A stretch of DNA of 64,000 nucleotides from Curtobacterium sp. 'Ferrero' (lineage in GTDB: Bacteria; Actinomycetota; Actinomycetes; Actinomycetales; Microbacteriaceae). The stretch covers positions 353,750 through 417,749 of the forward strand of contig NZ_NXIA01000002.1 of NCBI RefSeq assembly GCF_002412165.1. Direction: 5' to 3'. The notes beneath the pieces are model-generated. The model saw nothing but the letters and a program-made list of their open reading frames with translations. It was not told where the DNA came from and searched no databases. Made by a program: the position numbers and the translations under genes. Every line of letters starts with the position of its first letter. Within the stretch, counting starts at the first letter, position 1. Below, piece after piece: positions 1 through 7,600 of this stretch.

Positions 1-1835
1 ATGACCGGGATGCCGAGGTCCGTCGCGGTCCGCCAGGCACCGACGAGCCCGTCGACGACGGTCGCGTCGTTCGTCGACCCGGCGGGCACCATGACCGGAC
101 TGTTGCCGGTCGAGTGCGTCACGAGCAGGCCGTCGAGGTCCGGGTGGGATCGGACGTACGCCATCGCGTTCTGCTTCCACTGGTCGCACGTGGCCACCCG
201 GGCGTCGGTGAGGTCCTGCTGCCGGGCCGTCGTGAAGTAGCAGCTCAGGTGCCCGGCGATGTCGATGCGCCAGCCGTGCGTCTCGGCGATGCGCTCGTAG
301 GCGTCGACGAGCACGTTGTTGTGGGAGTCGCCGATCGCGAGCAGGTGCTCCGAGTACCCCGTCGCACGACCCACCGTGCAGACCTTGAACGTCGGGGTGT
401 CGTTCGACCAGCAGGCGCTGCGGTTGGCGTCGTCCTGCACGGCCGCGGCCGGTGCCGGCACCCGCACGTCGGCCAGGCGCGGGTTGACGCAGGGGCGTGC
501 GCTGCCGATCTCCGCCGCGGCTCCGAAGCACCGGACGTCGCCGTTCGCGAGCTCGTCCGCGAAGCGCGCCGCCTGCACCTGCTGCACGTGCGCTGCGGTG
601 AGGGTCGAGGCGCCGAGCGACACCACCAGGACCGTCGCCACCGCGCCCCACAGCGCGACCCGGCGCGGTCGGAGCCGCCGCGACCACCGGGCTCCGCGGA
701 GCGGTTCCTCGACCAGCAGCGTCGTGACGGCCGCGAGCACGAACGACCCCACCGCGATCGCCACCTTGTCGAGGGTGGTCAGCTCGTGCCGCGTCGCCAA
801 CGGGACCAGGACGACCGCCGGCCAGTGCCACAGGTAGACCGCGTACGAGATCCGCCCGGTGAACGCGACCGGCGCCACCCGTCCCAGCGGCTGCAGGGCG
901 CCGTGTGCGCCGAACAGCACCACGAGGCCGGCGCCGACCACGGGGAGCGCGGCGGCGACGCCGGGGAACGGCACGGTCGGCGTGATCACGACCTGAGCGG
1001 CGAGCAGCAGCGCCACGCCGGACCAGGCGCCGACCACGCGGATCGTCCGCGCGACGGCCGTGCGCGGGACACCGAGCGGGATGGTCGACACCAGGCCGCC
1101 GAGCGCGAACTCCCACGCGCGGGTGGCCGTCGAGAAGTATGCGACGCCCGGCGCGGTCCGCGTCTCGAGCACGCACCAGGCGAACGACGTGACCGCGACC
1201 GCACCGAGCAGCACACGGGCGACGGTCACCGGCCGCGCTCCCGCACGCCGCAGACGACGGGCGACCCACACGGCCCCGAGCAGCAGCAGCGGCAGCCCGA
1301 TGTAGAACTGCTCCTCGACCGACAGCGACCAGAAGTGCTGGAACGGGGACGCCTGGTTCGACTGCGCCAGGTAGTCCACCGCGTCGGCCGCGAGCTGCCA
1401 GTTCTGCACGTAGACGGTCGCCGCGACCAGCTCCCGACCCCACTGGCCCCAGAGCGAGACCGGGGCGACGAGCAGCACCGCGACGCCGGTCACGACGATC
1501 GTCGTGAACGCGCCGGGGAGCAGCCTGCGTGCGCGACGGGTCCAGAACGCGCCGAGGCCGATGCGGCCGGTCGCCTCGAGCTCGCGGAGCAGGTGGCCGG
1601 TGATCAGGAAGCCCGAGATCACGAAGAACACGTCGACGCCGACGAACCCGCCGGGCAGCCGGTTCGGCCACAGGTGGTAGAGCACCACGGCGGTGACGGC
1701 GAACGCCCGCAACCCCTGGACGTCCCAGCGCGTCCCGCCGTCCGGGCGTGCTGCCCGGTGCCGGACCGCCGGCGTGCCGTCCGGGTCCACCGCGCCGGCG
1801 GGCTGTGCCGTCCGGGCGGTTCGCGTCGCGTGCAT
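1..1835 (-). CDS. Membrane acyltransferase with C-terminal SGNH domain (3' end outside window)
   Basis: Acyltransferase-3 family membrane protein (OafA/YrhL type), which O-acetylates or O-acylates cell-surface glycans. The reverse-strand frame opens MHATRTARTAQP at 1835 and stays open to the window edge, so about 611 residues are visible and the C terminus is missing. The N-terminal acyltransferase domain has the family opening DVQGLRAFAV, the VDVFFVISGFLITG stretch, SVEEQFYIGLP and about ten hydrophobic helices, ending near SYAVYLWHWP. After residue ~400 the chain turns soluble and carries the SGNH-esterase block I motif AIGDSHNN, as in two-domain peptidoglycan or exopolysaccharide O-acyltransferases. 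A TAGGAT box ends 8 nt before the ATG, suggesting leaderless transcription, divergent from manA. The substrate is unknown; neighbouring mannose and UDP-hexose genes fit an envelope-glycan role. Confidence 0.88.
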   Translation of the reverse strand, partial: MHATRTARTAQPAGAVDPDGTPAVRHRAARPDGGTRWDVQGLRAFAVTAVVLYHLWPNRLPGGFVGVDVFFVISGFLITGHLLRELEATGRIGLGAFWTRRARRLLPGAFTTIVVTGVAVLLVAPVSLWGQWGRELVAATVYVQNWQLAADAVDYLAQSNQASPFQHFWSLSVEEQFYIGLPLLLLGAVWVARRLRRAGARPVTVARVLLGAVAVTSFAWCVLETRTAPGVAYFSTATRAWEFALGGLVSTIPLGVPRTAVARTIRVVGAWSGVALLLAAQVVITPTVPFPGVAAALPVVGAGLVVLFGAHGALQPLGRVAPVAFTGRISYAVYLWHWPAVVLVPLATRHELTTLDKVAIAVGSFVLAAVTTLLVEEPLRGARWSRRLRPRRVALWGAVATVLVVSLGASTLTAAHVQQVQAARFADELANGDVRCFGAAAEIGSARPCVNPRLADVRVPAPAAAVQDDANRSACWSNDTPTFKVCTVGRATGYSEHLLAIGDSHNNVLVDAYERIAETHGWRIDIAGHLSCYFTTARQQDLTDARVATCDQWKQNAMAYVRSHPDLDGLLVTHSTGNSPVMVPAGSTNDATVVDGLVGAWRTATDLGIPV

Positions 1836-1843
1836 CGCCGTCG

Positions 1844-1849
1844 ATCCTA
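1844..1849 (-). promoter_or_regulatory. -10 box TAGGAT of the acyltransferase gene
   Basis: TAGGAT on the minus strand ends 8 nt before the ATG at 1835, leaving no room for a ribosome-binding site. This is consistent with a leaderless or near-leaderless transcript. Confidence 0.5.
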
Positions 1850-1862
1850 GGGGCAGCGCCGG

Positions 1863-1868
1863 TAGGCT
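1863..1868 (+). promoter_or_regulatory. -10 box TAGGCT of manA (leaderless type)
   Basis: TAGGCT ends 6 nt before the manA ATG and no Shine-Dalgarno sequence is present. The expected transcription start coincides with the start codon. Confidence 0.6.
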
Positions 1869-1874
1869 CACCGC

Positions 1875-3083
1875 ATGTTCCTCGGCATCACCAACACCCC
1901 GCGCGACTACGCGTGGGGCTCCGTCACCGCGATCCCCGAGCTCGTCGGGCGGACCGTCACCGGCGCGCCGCAGGCCGAGCTGTGGCTCGGTGCGCACCCG
2001 GGCAGCCCGAGCGTCGTCGTCAACCCGGCCATGGTCGGCGGCGCGGACACCCTGCTCGACTGGATCGCCGCGGAGCCCGAGGCCGCGCTCGGCCAGGGGC
2101 GCACGGGGCTGCCGTTCCTGCTCAAGGTGCTCGCGGCGGCGGCACCGCTGTCGCTGCAGGCGCACCCCACGCCGGAGCAGGCGCGCGAGGGGTACGAGCG
2201 CGAGGAAGCGGCCGGCATCCCCGTCGACGACCCGGCGCGCAACTACAAGGACCCGTTCCCGAAGCCCGAGCTGGTCGTCGCGCTGAGCGAGCGCTTCGAG
2301 GCGTTGAGCGGGTTCCGCCCCGTCGACGAGACCCGTGCCGACGTCGAGCTCCTCGACGCCGGCTCCGGGCGGCTCGGTCCGCTCCTGGTCCACCTCGCGC
2401 AGGGCCTCGAGGACACGGTGCGCTGGCTCGAGACCGCCGACGACGGCGCGCTCGCCGTCGTGCGGGCCGCCGGGGACCTCGCTGCGGCCCTGCCCGACGA
2501 CGTCGCCACGCCGAACACCCGGACGGTGCGCGACCTGGCCGCCGCCTACCCGGGCGACCCCGGCGTCGTGGTGTCGCTGCTGATGCACCGGGTGACGCTC
2601 GCCGCGGGGCAGTCGATGTACCTGCCCGCGGGGAACATCCACGCCTACCTCGACGGACTCGGGATCGAGCTCATGGCCCCCTCCGACAACGTGCTCCGCG
2701 GCGGCCTGACCCCGAAGCACGTCGACGTGCCGGAGCTCCTGCGCGTCCTCGACTTCACCGCGTACCCGGCACCGGTCCTCGAGCCGGAGCACCTGGCCCC
2801 CGGGGTGGACCGGTTCGCGCCGGACGGCGTCGGCTTCGCGCTCGTCCGCGTCACCGGCGACGGCAAGCCGGTCGGGTTGAGCACGGGCGGCGTCGCACCG
2901 CTCGACGGACCCTCGATCGCGATCTGCACCGAGGGCGTCGTGACCCTGGTCGGTGCCACGTCGGCGACGCTCCTCCGCAAGGGCGAGTCGTGCTACGTCA
3001 CGCCCGACGAGGGCGACGTCACCGTGGAGGCGGACGCGGCCTCGGGGCTGACCTCCACCGTCTTCATCGCGACGGGAGCGTGA
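1875..3083 (+). CDS. manA: Mannose-6-phosphate isomerase, class I
   Basis: Zinc-dependent interconversion of mannose 6-phosphate and fructose 6-phosphate in the cytoplasm, feeding GDP-mannose and cell-wall mannan synthesis. The 402-residue protein opens MFLGITNTPRDYAWGS, the usual type I PMI start. Zinc-site segments are visible: LSLQAHPTPEQA near residue 95, NYKDPFPKPEL near 125, and AGNIHAYLDGLGIELMAPSD near 255. Length is normal for the family. The ATG at 1875 is chosen because a TAGGCT -10 box sits 6 nt upstream. The next gene encodes a nucleotide-sugar epimerase. In Mycobacterium manA also lies in the whiB2/DUF3499/sahH neighbourhood, in agreement with the genes that follow here. Confidence 0.95.
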   Translation: MFLGITNTPRDYAWGSVTAIPELVGRTVTGAPQAELWLGAHPGSPSVVVNPAMVGGADTLLDWIAAEPEAALGQGRTGLPFLLKVLAAAAPLSLQAHPTPEQAREGYEREEAAGIPVDDPARNYKDPFPKPELVVALSERFEALSGFRPVDETRADVELLDAGSGRLGPLLVHLAQGLEDTVRWLETADDGALAVVRAAGDLAAALPDDVATPNTRTVRDLAAAYPGDPGVVVSLLMHRVTLAAGQSMYLPAGNIHAYLDGLGIELMAPSDNVLRGGLTPKHVDVPELLRVLDFTAYPAPVLEPEHLAPGVDRFAPDGVGFALVRVTGDGKPVGLSTGGVAPLDGPSIAICTEGVVTLVGATSATLLRKGESCYVTPDEGDVTVEADAASGLTSTVFIATGA

Positions 3084-3123
3084 ACACGCAGGTGCCCGGT
3101 CCCGGACGGTGACCCGCTTCCGC

Positions 3124-3129
3124 TAGCGT
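3124..3129 (+). promoter_or_regulatory. -10 box TAGCGT of the epimerase gene (leaderless type)
   Basis: TAGCGT ends 7 nt before the ATG at 3137, with no purine-rich ribosome-binding site between. Confidence 0.55.
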
Positions 3130-3136
3130 GACCAGC

Positions 3137-4099
3137 ATGAGTTGGCTGGTCACCGGCGGTGCCGGGTACATCGGGTCCCACGTCGTCCGAGCGCTGCGGT
3201 CGGCGGGGATCGACACCGTCGCGCTCGACGACCTGTCGAGCGGGTTCCGGGCGTTCGTGCCGCAGGACGTCCCGTTCGTGGAGGGGTCGATCCTCGACGG
3301 CGACCTCGTCGGGCGCACGCTCGCCGAGCACGGGGTGACCGGTGTGGTGCACGTCGCCGGGTTCAAGTACGCGGGGGTCTCGGTCGAGCGTCCGCTGCAC
3401 ACCTACGAGCAGAACGTCACCGGCATGACGACGCTGCTGCGGGCGATGGCGGACCACGACGTCACGAAGGTCGTGTTCTCGTCGAGCGCCGCGGTCTACG
3501 GCACCCCGGACGTCGACACCGTGGTCGAGTCGACCCCGAAGGCCCCCGAGTCGCCGTACGGCGAGTCGAAGCTCATCGGCGAGTGGCTCCTGCGCGACAT
3601 GGAGGTCGCCCGCGGCTTCGCCACGACCTCCCTGCGCTACTTCAACGTCGTCGGCTCCGGCGAGCCCGACCTGTACGACGCGAGCCCCCACAACCTCTTC
3701 CCGCTGGTCTTCGACGCCCTGCTCGCCGGCCGGACGCCGCGGATCAACGGCGACGACTACCCGACGCCGGACGGCACGTGCGTCCGCGACTACGTGCACG
3801 TGGCCGACCTGGCGCACTCGCACGCGGTCGCCGCTCGGAAGCTCGAGGCGGGGGAGCCGCTCGAGCGCGCCTACAACCTCGGCAGCGGCGACGGGGTGAG
3901 CGTGCGCCAGATCATGGACGCGATGGCGAAGGTGACGGGCATCGCCTTCGAGCCCGAGGTCGCGCCGCGTCGACCGGGCGACCCGGCCAGGATCGTCGCG
4001 ACCGGCGAAGCAGCGGCGCGAGACCTCGAGTGGGCCATGCGGCACTCCCTCGACGAGATGGTGTCGAGTGCGTGGGAGGCGCGCCGCAGCGTGTCCTGA
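3137..4099 (+). CDS. galE: UDP-glucose 4-epimerase (GalE-like, extended SDR)
   Basis: NAD-dependent epimerase that interconverts UDP-glucose and UDP-galactose for glycan synthesis. The 320-residue chain starts MSWLVTGGAGYIGSHVV with the Rossmann GxxGxxG motif. It carries the catalytic serine region FSSSAAVYG, the YGESK motif of the SDR Tyr-Lys pair, LRYFNVVGSG, and the TPDGTCVRDYVHVADLA segment typical of GalE. Length matches short bacterial GalE enzymes. An in-frame GTG lies 9 nt upstream inside the probable -10 element, so the ATG at 3137 is preferred. Related nucleotide-sugar epimerases share these motifs, so the exact substrate is inferred. Confidence 0.88.
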   Translation: MSWLVTGGAGYIGSHVVRALRSAGIDTVALDDLSSGFRAFVPQDVPFVEGSILDGDLVGRTLAEHGVTGVVHVAGFKYAGVSVERPLHTYEQNVTGMTTLLRAMADHDVTKVVFSSSAAVYGTPDVDTVVESTPKAPESPYGESKLIGEWLLRDMEVARGFATTSLRYFNVVGSGEPDLYDASPHNLFPLVFDALLAGRTPRINGDDYPTPDGTCVRDYVHVADLAHSHAVAARKLEAGEPLERAYNLGSGDGVSVRQIMDAMAKVTGIAFEPEVAPRRPGDPARIVATGEAAARDLEWAMRHSLDEMVSSAWEARRSVS

Positions 4100-4202
4100 C
4101 CGGTACCGTGATGTCCCCCGAAACCCCGACAGAACGCGAGCGACACGCCCGTACGGGGGACATGACACGCCGCGACGGTCAGCGGCTTCTATGATCCGCG
4201 AC

Positions 4203-4231
4203 TTGACTCCGGCGAATCACACCGCTGTAAT
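4203..4231 (+). promoter_or_regulatory. Promoter TTGACT-17-TGTAAT upstream of the WhiB2-type gene
   Basis: TTGACT (4203-4208) and TGTAAT (4226-4231) are separated by exactly 17 nt. Each hexamer matches the sigma70/HrdB consensus at five of six positions. It is the clearest two-box promoter in the window and lies in a locally AT-rich patch. The predicted transcription start, about 4238, rules out the upstream ATG at 4191 as the start for this transcript. Confidence 0.7.
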
Positions 4232-4236
4232 TACAG
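4225..4236. promoter_or_regulatory. 12-bp perfect palindrome over the -10 box
   Basis: CTGTAATTACAG is a perfect palindrome that covers the -10 hexamer of the WhiB promoter. This is the position expected of a repressor operator. The binding protein is unknown. Confidence 0.45.
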
Positions 4237-4289
4237 GCAGCGACGGCAACCCGTCGTGGTTCGTCACCGAGACGTCAGGGGTGATCAGG

Positions 4290-4613
4290 GTGAACGGTTC
4301 CGACTTCAGCGCCGGTGTTCCGGAGGACTGGCACGTCGACCCCGTGGCGCTCGGCGTCCCCGGGGTCCGTCGTGCTGAGATCGACGACGAGGAGAACCCG
4401 CTCGCCTGGCAGGCCGACTCCCTCTGCGCACAGACCGACCCGGAGGCGTTCTTCCCCGAGAAGGGCGGCTCGACGCGCGAGGCGAAGAAGATCTGCACCT
4501 CGTGCGAGGTCCGGTCGCAGTGCCTCGAGTACGCGCTCGAGAACGACGAGCGCTTCGGCATCTGGGGCGGCCTGTCCGAGCGCGAGCGTCGCAAGCTGCG
4601 CCGTCGCGCCTGA
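4290..4613 (+). CDS. whiB2: WhiB-family regulator, WhiB2/WhmD type
   Basis: Iron-sulfur-cluster transcription factor of the Wbl family; WhiB2 (WhmD) members are linked to septation and division in mycobacteria. Four cluster cysteines are visible: one in WQADSLCAQTDPEAFFPEKG, two in KKICTSCEV and one in SQCLEYAL. These are followed by the GIWGGLSERERRKLRRR turn and basic tail. The GTG at 4290 gives 107 residues and has a GGGG-containing purine run about 7 nt upstream. GTG 4281 is an alternative, and ATG 4191 would lie upstream of the predicted transcript start. The neighbours (giant GT2, DUF5719, metallopeptidase family, DUF3499) match the conserved actinobacterial whiB2 locus, supporting the subfamily call. 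Confidence 0.88.
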   Translation: MNGSDFSAGVPEDWHVDPVALGVPGVRRAEIDDEENPLAWQADSLCAQTDPEAFFPEKGGSTREAKKICTSCEVRSQCLEYALENDERFGIWGGLSERERRKLRRRA

Positions 4614-4728
4614 CCGACCACCCGTCGGACGGGAGGCGCGGCGGGCGTCCGTCACGCATCCTGCGTTGACCCTTCCCACAGGTTCACGGCGCGCCGCCGT
4701 CCGCGACGGAGGGCGCGCCTCCAGACCG

Positions 4729-4734
4729 TAGAGT
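4729..4734 (+). promoter_or_regulatory. -10 box TAGAGT of the GT2 gene
   Basis: TAGAGT ends 10 nt before the ATG at 4745, so the leader would be at most a few nucleotides. Confidence 0.45.
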
Positions 4735-4744
4735 GACGCGCGTC

Positions 4745-7600
4745 ATGCAGCCCAGCGCCTCCCAGCCCCGTGTCACCGCGATCCTCGTCGCCGCCGACGG
4801 CGGCGACCGACTCGACCGCACGCTCGACGCCCTGGCGAAGCAGACCAGGCACCCCGAGAACCTCGTCGTGGTCGACGTCGGGTCCTCGGACGGGTCCACC
4901 GCCGACCTCGCGTTCGGCGGGTCGGCCGAGCTCGTGCGGCTGCCCGCCGGGCGGCCCTTCGGCCAGGCGGTCGCCGCCGGCGAGCGCGAGGCGCCGTCGG
5001 CGGTCGCCGACGCACCGGTCGACGAGTGGCTCTGGCTGCTCGGGCACGACAACGCGCCGATGCCGACCGCGCTCGAGGAACTCCTCACCGCCGTCGAGAT
5101 CGCGCCGTCGGTCGTGGTGGCGGGCCCGAAGCTCGTCCACGACGACGACCCGTCCCGGATCCGCGACTTCGGCGAGAGCATGACGAGGTTCGGCCGATCG
5201 CTCGTGCTCGTCCAGGACGAGCTCGACCAGGGCCAGCACGACCGGCACACCGACGTCCTCGCGGTCGCGGCCGCGGGCATGCTCGTGCGCCGCTCCGTCT
5301 GGCACCAGCTCGGCGGGTTCGACCCGGCGCTGCCCGACGTCGACGCCGCGCTCGACTTCTGCGTGCGCGCGCGGCTCGCCGGTCACCGCGTGGCCGTCGT
5401 CCCCGAGGCCCGGGTCACGAGCGCCGGACCGATCGAGGAGTTCGGCCGGAAGCGGCTCTCCGAACGGCGCCGGGTGCGCCTCCACCGGCAGGCGCAGCTG
5501 CACCGCCGGATGGTCTACGCCCCGGCCGGGCTCCTGTGGCTGCACTGGTTGACCCTCGTCCCCTTCGCCGTCGGGCGGGCGGTCGGGCACCTCGTCGCGA
5601 AGCACCCCGCAGCCGTCGGGGGTGAGCTGGCCGCAGCCTTCGCCGTCGTGTTCGGTGGCGGTGTCGGCCGCGCACGGAAGGTGCTCGCGCGCAACCGCAA
5701 GGTGGGATGGGCCGCGGTGGAGCCGCTCCGGGTGAGCTGGCGCCGCGTGCACGAACGGCGGCTCACCTCGCGCGACGTCGAGCTCGCCCGCGTCGAGGAC
5801 GCCCCGATCGCCCGTGCGTCGTTCCTCGGCGACGGCGGCGTGTGGGTCGTGCTCGCCGCGGCGGTCCTCAGCGTCGTCACGCTCTTCCCGCTGCTCGGCT
5901 CCCCGGCGCTGACCGGCGGCGGACTCCTGCCGCTCTCGACCACGGTCGGACGGCTCTGGCAGAACGTCGGCTACGGCTGGCACTCGATCGGGACGGGCTT
6001 CACCGGACCGAGCGACCCGTTCGCCGCCGTGCTCGCGGTCCTCGGCTCGATCACGTTCTGGTCGCCGTCCACGTCGGTCGTGCTCGTGATGCTGCTCGCG
6101 TTCCCGGTGTCCGCGCTCGGCGCGTGGTTCGCCGTGCGGAAGGTCACCACGCGCGTCTGGGTCCCCGTCGTCGGCGCCACCCTGTACACGATCGCGCCGA
6201 CGCTCGTCGGAGCCGTCACGAGCGGACACCTCGGTGCCGTGATCGCGCACCTGCTCCTGCCCTGGCTGTTCCTCGCCGTGCTCGAGGCGCACCGCTCGTG
6301 GGCCTGGGCGTCCGGCGCCTCGATCCTCTTCGCCGTGGTCGCGGCGTCGGCGCCGTCGCTCCTGCCGGTGCTCCTCGTGGCCTGGCTGGTGTCCGTCGTC
6401 GTCGGCTGGCGGCGCGCCCACCGGCGGGTGTTCATCCCGGTGCCCGCGGCGGTGCTGTTCCTGCCGCTCGTGCTCGTCCAGCTCGGTCGCGGCAACCCGC
6501 TCGCGGTGTTCGCCGACCCGGGCGTCCCGTCCGCCACGCGCGCCCCGTCGGCGTTCCAACTCGCGATCGGGCAGCCGGTGCCGGACTGGAGCGGCTGGCT
6601 GCCCGCGACGTCGTCGATCGCGGTGCTCGTCGGGCTGCTGCCCGTCGTGATGGCGGTGCTCGCGCTGCCCGTCGCCGTGGCGGCGATCGGTTCGCTGCTC
6701 GGGCACCGCTGGGGCGTCGCCGGCGCAGCGCTCGTCATCGCGCTGCTCGGGTACGCCACGGCCTTCGCGGCCACCCACGTCACCGTCACCGGTGTCGGGT
6801 CGACCACCACGATCGTGTGGCCCGGGAGCGGCCTCAGCGTGTACTGGCTGGGGATCGTGACCGCCGCCTGCATCGGGATCGACGTGCTGCCGAAGGCCGC
6901 GCCCGCCGCCGGGCTCGTCGCCGCGGTGCTGACCGGCGTCACGGTGGCGCCCGCCTTCGCCGCGTTCTACCTCGGCACCGCCGCGATCCAGCCCACCACG
7001 GGCCGCGTGCTCAGCGCCTACGTCAACGCCGAGGCCCAGGCCAACCCGGACGTCGGCACCCTGGTGGTCGACCCGCAGTCGGACGGCTCGCTCTCCGTGT
7101 CGCTCGAACGCGGCCAGGGGGCGACACTCGACGACCAGTCGACGCTCGACTCCACGGCCCTGACCCTGACCCGGTCCGGTGCCGAACTGACGACGCTGGC
7201 CGGCAACCTGGCGAGCCGCAGCGGCTACGACCCGCGGCAGGCGCTCCGGACGCTCGGCGTCAGCTTCGTCCTGCTCGAGGACGCGCCCGCCGACGACGCG
7301 GGTGCCCAGACCGTGCACGACCGTGCGGCCGGGGCCATCGGGCAGAGCGCGCTGTTCACGAGCATCGGCGAGACGAACACCGGTCAGCTGTTCCACTACG
7401 ACGGCGACGTCGACCGCACCCGCACCGGGTCGGCGGCAGCGCAGGCGACGCACGTGCTCTACCTCGTCGTGCTCGGTGTGGTGTTCGGCGCGGCGGCACT
7501 GCTGGCGGTCCCGACCGCACCCCGTCGCCGTCGCGCGACGTCGAACCGCATCGAGGCCGAGGAACCCGCGTCCACCTTCGACGAGGAGCGTGACGAATGA
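4745..7600 (+). CDS. Glycosyltransferase family 2 fused to a large polytopic membrane domain
   Basis: A 951-residue membrane glycosyltransferase, probably acting on envelope glycans. Residues ~8-230 form a GT-A domain: VTAILVAADG, VVVDVGSSDGSTADLA (sugar-nucleotide aspartate) and WLWLLGHDNAPMP in the position of the DXD loop. A basic linker follows. From about residue 365 to 745 there are roughly ten to twelve hydrophobic helices, then an extracytoplasmic-looking region rich in Thr and Asp, one more helix (HVLYLVVLGVVFGAAALLAV), and a short charged tail. The size far exceeds a simple GT2. The stop overlaps the next gene's ATG (ATGA), so the two are translationally coupled. The GTG at 4733 falls inside the -10 box, so ATG 4745 is used. 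The acceptor is not predictable. Confidence 0.85.
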   Translation: MQPSASQPRVTAILVAADGGDRLDRTLDALAKQTRHPENLVVVDVGSSDGSTADLAFGGSAELVRLPAGRPFGQAVAAGEREAPSAVADAPVDEWLWLLGHDNAPMPTALEELLTAVEIAPSVVVAGPKLVHDDDPSRIRDFGESMTRFGRSLVLVQDELDQGQHDRHTDVLAVAAAGMLVRRSVWHQLGGFDPALPDVDAALDFCVRARLAGHRVAVVPEARVTSAGPIEEFGRKRLSERRRVRLHRQAQLHRRMVYAPAGLLWLHWLTLVPFAVGRAVGHLVAKHPAAVGGELAAAFAVVFGGGVGRARKVLARNRKVGWAAVEPLRVSWRRVHERRLTSRDVELARVEDAPIARASFLGDGGVWVVLAAAVLSVVTLFPLLGSPALTGGGLLPLSTTVGRLWQNVGYGWHSIGTGFTGPSDPFAAVLAVLGSITFWSPSTSVVLVMLLAFPVSALGAWFAVRKVTTRVWVPVVGATLYTIAPTLVGAVTSGHLGAVIAHLLLPWLFLAVLEAHRSWAWASGASILFAVVAASAPSLLPVLLVAWLVSVVVGWRRAHRRVFIPVPAAVLFLPLVLVQLGRGNPLAVFADPGVPSATRAPSAFQLAIGQPVPDWSGWLPATSSIAVLVGLLPVVMAVLALPVAVAAIGSLLGHRWGVAGAALVIALLGYATAFAATHVTVTGVGSTTTIVWPGSGLSVYWLGIVTAACIGIDVLPKAAPAAGLVAAVLTGVTVAPAFAAFYLGTAAIQPTTGRVLSAYVNAEAQANPDVGTLVVDPQSDGSLSVSLERGQGATLDDQSTLDSTALTLTRSGAELTTLAGNLASRSGYDPRQALRTLGVSFVLLEDAPADDAGAQTVHDRAAGAIGQSALFTSIGETNTGQLFHYDGDVDRTRTGSAAAQATHVLYLVVLGVVFGAAALLAVPTAPRRRRATSNRIEAEEPASTFDEERDE

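Noticed and set aside
114..1850. Long plus-strand open frame of 578 codons
   Set aside because: It is Arg/Pro/His-rich without domains and lies antisense to the clear acyltransferase gene; GC-rich third positions keep antisense frames open.
4191..4289. N-terminal extension of the WhiB2-type protein from ATG 4191
   Set aside because: The TTGACT-17-TGTAAT promoter lies downstream of this ATG and the extra residues do not resemble the family.
4652..7453. 933-codon minus-strand open frame
   Set aside because: It covers the GT2 gene in antisense and has the Arg/Asp/Glu/Gly repetition of a shadow frame.
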